From positions 1 through 18,904 of the forward strand of contig JAUVRS010000011.1 of assembly GCA_030597505.1 (NCBI GenBank): DNA of 18,904 bases, read 5' to 3'. Below are positions 14,368-18,904 of the stretch, piece after piece. Every line of letters starts with the position of its first letter. The first letter of the stretch is position 1. A model generated the notes under the pieces. It searched no databases. It saw only the letters and a list, made by a program, of their open reading frames with translations, and was not told the DNA's origin. The stretch is from Desulfobacteraceae bacterium (GTDB taxonomy: Bacteria > Desulfobacterota > DSM-4660 > Desulfatiglandales > Desulfatiglandaceae). The position numbers were made by a program, and so were the translations under genes.

Positions 14368-14935
14368 GGGCGTCAAGATTATTCTGATTGTACTCGGCAT
14401 TGTCATACTTTTTATCCTGATGGCCTATTCTTATTTCAAGGGGACCTACAACACCCTTGTGACCATGGATGAAGGCGTAAAGGCGGCGTGGGCACAGGTG
14501 GAAAACCAGCTTCAACGCCGCTATGACCTGATCCCCAACTATGTGGAAACGGTCAAGGGATATGCTGCCCACGAAAAAGAGGTCCTTGTAAAAGTCACGG
14601 AGGCCCGCTCACGGGTGGCAGGTGCCACAGGCGTGCCGGAGAAGATGGCGGCAAATAACCAACTCTCTTCCGCCCTTGCCCGCCTCCTGCTGGTGGTTGA
14701 GCGATACCCGGACCTCAAAGCGAGCACCAACTTTATTCGTTTGCAGGATGAACTGGCCGGGACTGAGAATCGCATCGCTGTTGAGCGGCGGCGATTCAAT
14801 GAGACGGTCCGGGTGTATAATACCAAGCTGCGGACCTTTCCCACCAATATCATTGCAGGGATGTTTGGTTTTGAGAAGGCCACCTTCTTTAAGGTTCCCA
14901 AGGAACGACAGGAGGCTCCCAAGGTAAAGTTTTAG
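14360..14935 (+). CDS. lemA: LemA family protein
   Basis: A 191-residue protein with one N-terminal transmembrane helix (about 6-26, IILIVLGIVILFILM) and a four-helix-bundle body. The family signature is clear: AWAQVENQLQRRYDLIPNYV at about 43-62 followed by VKGYAAHE, and later FNETVRVYNTKLRTFP and the GFEKATFFKV ending. LemA proteins are membrane-anchored with the bundle facing outside or the periplasm; the molecular function is unknown. AGGAGG at 14349-14354 lies five bases before the ATG, inside the previous gene. Its partner is probably the TPM protein two genes upstream, a pairing seen widely. Confidence 0.95.
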   Translation: MSKGVKIILIVLGIVILFILMAYSYFKGTYNTLVTMDEGVKAAWAQVENQLQRRYDLIPNYVETVKGYAAHEKEVLVKVTEARSRVAGATGVPEKMAANNQLSSALARLLLVVERYPDLKASTNFIRLQDELAGTENRIAVERRRFNETVRVYNTKLRTFPTNIIAGMFGFEKATFFKVPKERQEAPKVKF

Positions 14936-14960
14936 GGAGGGAATAAAAGGCAATGGCATT

Positions 14961-15299
14961 ATGATCCGCGCAAGACTTTGGTTTCGATGTGCAGCTATGC
15001 ATGATCCGGTCACTCCCGTTGTCATAAAGCCTGCGGTGATCGGGTGGGAGGCCAAGGAGAGGAATGTGGATCTCACCATTGAAAGGGCCTTTAACGGGGA
15101 TGAACTGGTATTGCGGATGAATAGGTGGGTGACCGTTGATGTAAAGAAGGTGGCCGAACTTGTCCATAAATATGGCTACCTAAAGGTCCTGGATGAACGA
15201 GACCTGGTGGTGGAGGTGGAAACGGAAAAGGATCTTGAAACATTAAACAGAGCGCTTTTTGAGAACTTTGGGGATCAACTGGACCTTGAGAAGATATGA
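14961..15299 (+). CDS. Small protein of unknown family, coupled to the Smr gene
   Basis: I do not recognise this 112-residue protein. It looks real: codon use is like its neighbours, and its stop overlaps the next start in an ATGA arrangement at 15296-15299. The body from about residue 20 (VVIKPAVIGWEAKERNVDL) is a mixed strand/helix pattern with no cysteine or obvious catalytic motif; the second half, VDVKKVAELVHKYGYLKVL then VEVETEKDLETLNRAL, suggests a small alpha/beta domain. The start is uncertain: ATG 14961 has AAAAGG ten bases upstream, while ATG 15000 (MHDPVTPV) would remove an odd 13-residue leader. There is no signal peptide or membrane segment. Confidence 0.6.
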   Translation: MIRARLWFRCAAMHDPVTPVVIKPAVIGWEAKERNVDLTIERAFNGDELVLRMNRWVTVDVKKVAELVHKYGYLKVLDERDLVVEVETEKDLETLNRALFENFGDQLDLEKI

Positions 15300-15583
15300 T
15301 GGAAACAGAGCCGGAACCCATTGAACTCCCAATTGACGGGACCCTGGACCTTCACACCTTTGCCCCTCGAGAGGCGTCTTCAGTGGTGGAGGAATATCTT
15401 CGTGCATGTCTTGAAAAAGAGATTTATGAAGTGAAAATTATTCACGGAAAAGGCAGGGGCACCCTCCGCCGGACCGTACATGCCCGGCTTGAGCGACACC
15501 CCGATGTCCTGGACTTCGGTCTCGACTCCGGCCCCTCGGGTTGGGGGGCCACAGTGGTTCGTCTCAAAGGCGGATCAGCGTGA
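15296..15583 (+). CDS. Stand-alone Smr-domain protein
   Basis: A 95-residue protein that is almost only an Smr (small MutS-related) domain. The LDLH motif is at residues 17-20 (TLDLHTFAPREA) and the HGKGRGTLR motif at about 50-58, followed by the usual strand near the C-terminus (GATVVRL). Smr domains bind or nick nucleic acids; in stand-alone bacterial proteins they are linked to RNA cleavage in ribosome rescue or to DNA processing. Which applies here is open. The start overlaps the previous stop (ATGA), so the two are translated together. Its last nine bases overlap the 3' end of the opposing gene. Confidence 0.9.
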   Translation: MMETEPEPIELPIDGTLDLHTFAPREASSVVEEYLRACLEKEIYEVKIIHGKGRGTLRRTVHARLERHPDVLDFGLDSGPSGWGATVVRLKGGSA

Positions 15584-16789
15584 ACCGGGAGCAAGTCCCC
15601 GAACTGCCGAAAACATACGGTCCCTGTCAACAGGGTTTACCCGTTTTACAATCCAATCCCGGAACTTTTCGCCGGTAGGGAGAGACTGTTTGTAGCTCAT
15701 GATGTCCAATTTGATATCAAGGGCCTTTGCAACCCGTGTGGCCATGATTGGCCATATCTCGCCAATATCCCCCACAACAGGGATGCTCCCCGGAATCCTG
15801 GCAAACCCCGACATCTCCATCCGAAATGGGATGCGCATGGACTTTGTCTTTGGAAGACCCTTATGAACCGCATCTGACACCATCCCGGACTCTCTCTCTT
15901 TGGCCCACGCCTTTTCCAGGTTGGGGTCAAGGTCTATCCTGACGATCTTTTTATCTCTGAGAGAATAGGTCCATCCTCCCTCCCAGTCCGACCATATGCC
16001 ATGACCTGTAAAAAGTTCAAAGGGCCCGTCGTGGATTTCCTGGGAAAGGGCCAGAGCTGATTCGATGATAACATCGGCGCTGCCAAGAAGGCTTGCGATC
16101 CGTTGGCAACGCTCCGAGATGGAAAGGGAGTCCCCGACTGCCAGGCCCACCTCCCCACCCCCTATCATCTGTGGCACCGTAACCATTACGGGGGTGTTGT
16201 TCAGGGCCCCAGCCCCTATCATGGTGTAGGGATCAGCGCCGTAACCTACCACCTGTTCAAAGGGCAGCCCGGTCTTTTTGGCGAGAGCAAGGACATCACG
16301 TGCCAGTCGTTCCGTGCGAAGGCCGGTGGGATACGCCATGTTCCCCGCAACCTTTGTGATGGTGTTTCCATTGGCGCGTCTCATCCTCCGGTAAAGCCCT
16401 GTGTCTATATATACTTCTTTTTGATACGCCTCCAAACGGGCATTTGTGATCATGCTGACCTCAAACTGCCCATCACACGGAAGCTTCTCCGGTTCAAAAC
16501 CAAAGGCCTCACCATCAAACCGTTTTACCTTTTCAAGCGTACCCGCCATTTCATGGTTTATCACTGCAGAACTGGTGGAGACCCCGTCAATAATCCCCTT
16601 GTGGATCAATTCGGCGATAAGGGTAGTGACCCCTTCATGGATGTTGGGTCCGCTCCCCACCACGGCAACCACCTTGCCGCCCCGCTCTTTCGCTTCAATG
16701 ATCACTTTTATGGCCTGGTTCAACCTGGCCCTTGTTTTTGCCGCAAGACCCTTATACATTTTTGTGATTGTTTCGTGATCAATGTTCAT
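15575..16789 (-). CDS. Conserved-looking protein of uncertain family, faint deoxyhypusine synthase resemblance
   Basis: A 404-residue soluble protein that I cannot name securely. Residues about 38-90 (GGKVVAVVGSGPNIHEGV, then a helix, then GIIDGVSTSSAVINHEMAG) form a Rossmann-like strand-glycine-helix-strand pattern recalling the NAD-binding half of deoxyhypusine synthase, but the catalytic lysine motif of that enzyme was not found. Other distinctive stretches are ANGNTITKVAGNMAYPTGLR, GYGADPYTMIGAGALNNTP, PQMIGGGEVGLAVGDSLS and ELFTGHGIWSDWEGGW. The many Gly/Asn/Asp turns suggest an enzyme binding a nucleotide or sugar. Start: ATG at 16789 with AGAGGAG seven bases upstream, preferred over ATG 16834. 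It follows kdtA by 45 bases on the same strand. The C-terminus overlaps the Smr gene. Confidence 0.65.
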   Translation of the reverse strand: MNIDHETITKMYKGLAAKTRARLNQAIKVIIEAKERGGKVVAVVGSGPNIHEGVTTLIAELIHKGIIDGVSTSSAVINHEMAGTLEKVKRFDGEAFGFEPEKLPCDGQFEVSMITNARLEAYQKEVYIDTGLYRRMRRANGNTITKVAGNMAYPTGLRTERLARDVLALAKKTGLPFEQVVGYGADPYTMIGAGALNNTPVMVTVPQMIGGGEVGLAVGDSLSISERCQRIASLLGSADVIIESALALSQEIHDGPFELFTGHGIWSDWEGGWTYSLRDKKIVRIDLDPNLEKAWAKERESGMVSDAVHKGLPKTKSMRIPFRMEMSGFARIPGSIPVVGDIGEIWPIMATRVAKALDIKLDIMSYKQSLPTGEKFRDWIVKRVNPVDRDRMFSAVRGLAPGSR

Positions 16790-16834
16790 AGAAATTCTCC
16801 TCTCTCTTTTTCCAATTATCGCAGTGACATACAT

Positions 16835-18169
16835 TTACCGGGTCTGCACGACAAGCCTTTTGATCACCTCCGCGTGTTTTTGGGCCGCCTTTTGGTTCTT
16901 AAGGACCGCCTTCCGGGCCCTTTGACCATATGCCATCAAATCGTCGGGATGGCCCAGAAACCAGATCACCTTTTCAGCCATGGTCTTGGCATCAGAAACC
17001 AATACGCCGGCCTTTTCCGCCTCCAGCAGGGCCTTTGCATCAAGAAAATCCTCCATTGAAGGCCCATAAAAGACCACCTTTCCCCAAACCGCCGGTTCAA
17101 GAGGGTTTTGTCCGCCAAGGGGAACCAGGCTGGCACCGCAGAATACGATGGTTGCCGCGCTGTATACCTTGAATAGCTCTCCAAAGGTGTCAATAATCAC
17201 GACGCTTGAGGTGCGGGGTGTTTTACGGTCAAACCGGGTTCGCAATTGATAATCAAGGCCGCGTTTTTTTACCAGGGAGCCTATTTCACGGCTCCTTTCC
17301 ACGTGTCTGGGTGCAATGATCAAGATCATGTCCGGGAATTTCTCCCGAATTCGGTCATACGCATCCAGGATCATCTCCTCTTCACCCTCCCGAGTACTTC
17401 CCGCTACAAACACCTTCTGGCTTGGGGAGAGGTTGTATATCCGTCGAATCTCTGTCTCCATGGCAGGGTCTGCGCTGTTTGCCAGGAGATCGTATTTGGC
17501 ATTTCCGTTTATCTCTATTTTGTGAGGCTCCGCCCCCATCGCCTTTATCCGGTCGGCGTCATCCGCCAGGATCATGCTGAAGGCATCAAAATTTTTGAGG
17601 ACATCACGGAAAAAAGGCTTCAGTCTGAGATAACCGTCAATGGATCTGGGTGATATCCGTCCATTTATCAGGACGGTCCGGATTCCCATGCGGCGTGCCT
17701 CAAAAAGCCATGAGGGCCAGATTTCGGTCTCCAGAAAGACCATGACATCGGGGCGTACCGTTGAAAGGGCCTTGCGTACGGATCCCGCGAAATCAACCGG
17801 TGCATAGACCACGGGAATCTCCTCACCAAATGTTTCTCGGGCTGATTTACGCCCATGCGGTGTAGTCGTCGATACCAGGAAAGAGCAGCCGGGGATCATT
17901 TCCCTGAGCGCATCTATTAATGCTGCTCCCACCTTTACCTCTCCCAAAGATACGGCGTGGATCCAGATCCTGGGGGATCCTGAAAGACGGCGAATGGCCC
18001 TCTGAGGGAAGAACCCCAAACGCTCCTTCAGATGATCCCCGTAGTGGCCTGTGACACGGGAATAGCCCCAAATGGCCGAGAAGAGGGGTGCGACCAGGGC
18101 GCCCGTCAGGAGCGTATATACCCCATAAGGGATGTTCAATTTGTCAGCTTTTTTGTTTTCTCTGGGCAT
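16835..18169 (-). CDS. waaA: 3-deoxy-D-manno-octulosonic acid transferase
   Basis: Also called KdtA. This 444-residue enzyme adds KDO from CMP-KDO to lipid A precursor on the inner face of the cytoplasmic membrane. An N-terminal membrane segment lies at about 13-34. The GT-B fold has the catalytic glutamate E77 in HAVSLGEVKVG, the WPSWLFEARRMG acceptor-side stretch, and the CMP-KDO-binding C-terminal half with AGSTREGEEE, IIAPRH and GGQNPLEPAVWGK. Length is slightly above the usual 420-430. Start: ATG at 18169 with AGGA (18176-18179, read on the minus strand) about six bases upstream. A good promoter lies at 18223-18251. It is the first gene of a two-gene minus-strand unit and shows that the host makes lipopolysaccharide. 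Confidence 0.95.
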   Translation of the reverse strand: MPRENKKADKLNIPYGVYTLLTGALVAPLFSAIWGYSRVTGHYGDHLKERLGFFPQRAIRRLSGSPRIWIHAVSLGEVKVGAALIDALREMIPGCSFLVSTTTPHGRKSARETFGEEIPVVYAPVDFAGSVRKALSTVRPDVMVFLETEIWPSWLFEARRMGIRTVLINGRISPRSIDGYLRLKPFFRDVLKNFDAFSMILADDADRIKAMGAEPHKIEINGNAKYDLLANSADPAMETEIRRIYNLSPSQKVFVAGSTREGEEEMILDAYDRIREKFPDMILIIAPRHVERSREIGSLVKKRGLDYQLRTRFDRKTPRTSSVVIIDTFGELFKVYSAATIVFCGASLVPLGGQNPLEPAVWGKVVFYGPSMEDFLDAKALLEAEKAGVLVSDAKTMAEKVIWFLGHPDDLMAYGQRARKAVLKNQKAAQKHAEVIKRLVVQTR

Positions 18170-18222
18170 CGGTGGTCCTGATCCGTAAAATATCGAAATA
18201 AAAGCGCTGAAACCTTCAGAAT

Positions 18223-18251
18223 AACATATGGAGATGCGGGTGGGGTGTCAA
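18223..18251 (-). promoter_or_regulatory. Sigma-70-like promoter for waaA
   Basis: Read on the minus strand, consensus TTGACA (18251-18246) is followed after exactly 17 bases by TATGTT (18228-18223). The predicted start near 18216 leaves a leader of about 47 bases. It is in the only gap between the divergent waaA and UDP-glucose dehydrogenase genes. No equally good pair was seen for the plus-strand gene. Confidence 0.6.
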
Positions 18252-18398
18252 GTTGTAAGAATTGCCGGGGGCTACATCGTTCTTTTGAAAACTTTTTGAG
18301 TGACTCTTGAAAAGCCGTCTGATATTCTCTGGATGTCGCTGTGCACCAGAAAAAGCCCCAAGATGCACGCATGTCATGGGAGAGAAGGGAGAAAAGAG

Positions 18399-18904
18399 AT
18401 GGGTTTTGAGAAAAAGATCCTCTGTATCGGAGCCGGTTATGTAGGCGGACCGACCATGGCGGTGATTGCCAACAAATGCCCGCAGTATAAAGTGACAATT
18501 GTGGATATCAATCCCGAACGTATCGCCCAGTGGAATTCGGATGATCTCCCCATCTACGAACCGGGGCTCGACGAGGTTGTAAAAGAGGCAAGGGGCAGAA
18601 ACCTCTTTTTCAGCACCGAGATTGAAAAGGGAATCCGGGAGTCGGAAATTATCTTTGTGAGCGTAAACACCCCAACAAAGACCTTTGGGGCCGGTGCCGG
18701 GATGGCAGCCGATTTACAATATTGGGATAAGACGGCCAGGCAAATAAGAGAGCATTCCACTTCCGACAAGATAATCGTTGAGAAGAGCACCCTTCCTGTC
18801 AGGACCGCTCAGGCAATGGAAAGAATCCTCACCGTCGATGATAACGGTATCCGTTTTGATGTTCTCTCCAACCCGGAGTTCCTGGCAGAAGGCACGGCAA
18901 TCAA
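18399..18904 (+). CDS. UDP-glucose 6-dehydrogenase (5' part), eukaryote-like type
   Basis: Partial gene, running off the right edge after 168 residues. It oxidises UDP-glucose to UDP-glucuronate with two NAD+, supplying precursors for surface polysaccharide. The N-terminal NAD-binding fold starts KKILCIGAGYVGGPTMAV with GxGxxG at residues 11-16; VDIN at about 37-40 ends the second strand. Further family stretches are LPIYEPGLDEVV, FVSVNTPTKT, VEKSTLPVRTA and LSNPEFLAEGTA. The GGPTMAVIA and NTPTKTFG forms match the animal/plant-type enzyme as I recall it rather than the short Escherichia-type Ugd. AAGGGAG at 18385-18391 lies seven bases before the ATG. The neighbouring waaA fits an envelope-polysaccharide locus. 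Confidence 0.92.
   Translation, partial: MGFEKKILCIGAGYVGGPTMAVIANKCPQYKVTIVDINPERIAQWNSDDLPIYEPGLDEVVKEARGRNLFFSTEIEKGIRESEIIFVSVNTPTKTFGAGAGMAADLQYWDKTARQIREHSTSDKIIVEKSTLPVRTAQAMERILTVDDNGIRFDVLSNPEFLAEGTAI

Noticed and set aside
15648..15665. GGGTTTACCC near 15635 as an intrinsic terminator
   Set aside because: The stem would be four base pairs with a two-base loop, too small to form a terminator, and it lies inside a coding region.
16103..17059. 318-residue plus-strand frame across the waaA and unknown-gene region
   Set aside because: It lies opposite two well-supported minus-strand genes, has no start signal, and its translation shows no domain.
1..18904. CRISPR array, tRNA, insertion sequence or prophage genes
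   Set aside because: No regularly spaced repeats, cloverleaf-like sequence, transposase or phage-like products were seen on either strand.

Overview
The window reads as chromosomal DNA from a Gram-negative anaerobe with the carbonyl (acetyl-CoA) branch of the Wood-Ljungdahl pathway. The full-length KDO transferase shows a lipopolysaccharide-bearing envelope. The CODH/ACS proteins are of the bacterial type. Together with the molybdopterin oxidoreductase, the LemA/TPM genes and moderate base composition, this suggests Desulfobacterota (a deltaproteobacterial sulfate reducer or syntroph). The taxonomic assignment is inference; no marker gene is present.

Region 1 (1-9321) is the Wood-Ljungdahl block, all on the + strand. 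It opens with the 3' end of a CooC-type nickel-insertion ATPase. A 376-base AT-rich control region follows, holding several promoter-like elements and palindromes. Then come acsD (small corrinoid Fe-S protein subunit, with a large charged C-terminal extension), cooS/acsA (CO dehydrogenase), acsB (acetyl-CoA synthase), acsC (large corrinoid Fe-S protein subunit) and acsE (methyltetrahydrofolate methyltransferase). A strong intrinsic terminator closes the operon. AcsE moves the methyl group from methyl-tetrahydrofolate to the cobalt of AcsC/AcsD. CooS makes CO from CO2, or oxidises it. AcsB joins methyl, CO and CoA into acetyl-CoA, or runs the reverse. All recognised metal-cluster ligands are present.

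Region 2 (about 9440-15583, + strand) is a tightly packed series of seven genes: a molybdopterin oxidoreductase with an unusual N-terminal Fe-S motif, a GAF plus class III nucleotide cyclase that overlaps it, a secreted TPM-domain protein with a glycine-rich tail, a degenerate nucleotidyltransferase, LemA, a small protein of unknown family, and a stand-alone Smr protein. Overlaps and short gaps suggest co-transcription at least from the TPM gene on.

Region 3 (15575-18251, - strand) is a two-gene unit read from a good sigma-70-like promoter: kdtA/waaA followed by a 404-residue protein of uncertain family that weakly recalls deoxyhypusine synthase. It converges on region 2 with a 9-base overlap of coding ends. 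Region 4 (18399 to the edge) is the start of a UDP-glucose 6-dehydrogenase of the animal/plant-like type, divergent from kdtA.

No tRNA, rRNA, CRISPR array, insertion sequence or prophage gene was seen. The least ordinary elements are the AcsD extension, the paired palindromes before acsD, the Asp-for-Cys Fe-S motif in the molybdoenzyme, the cysteine-rich GAF-cyclase, and the unknown gene behind kdtA.
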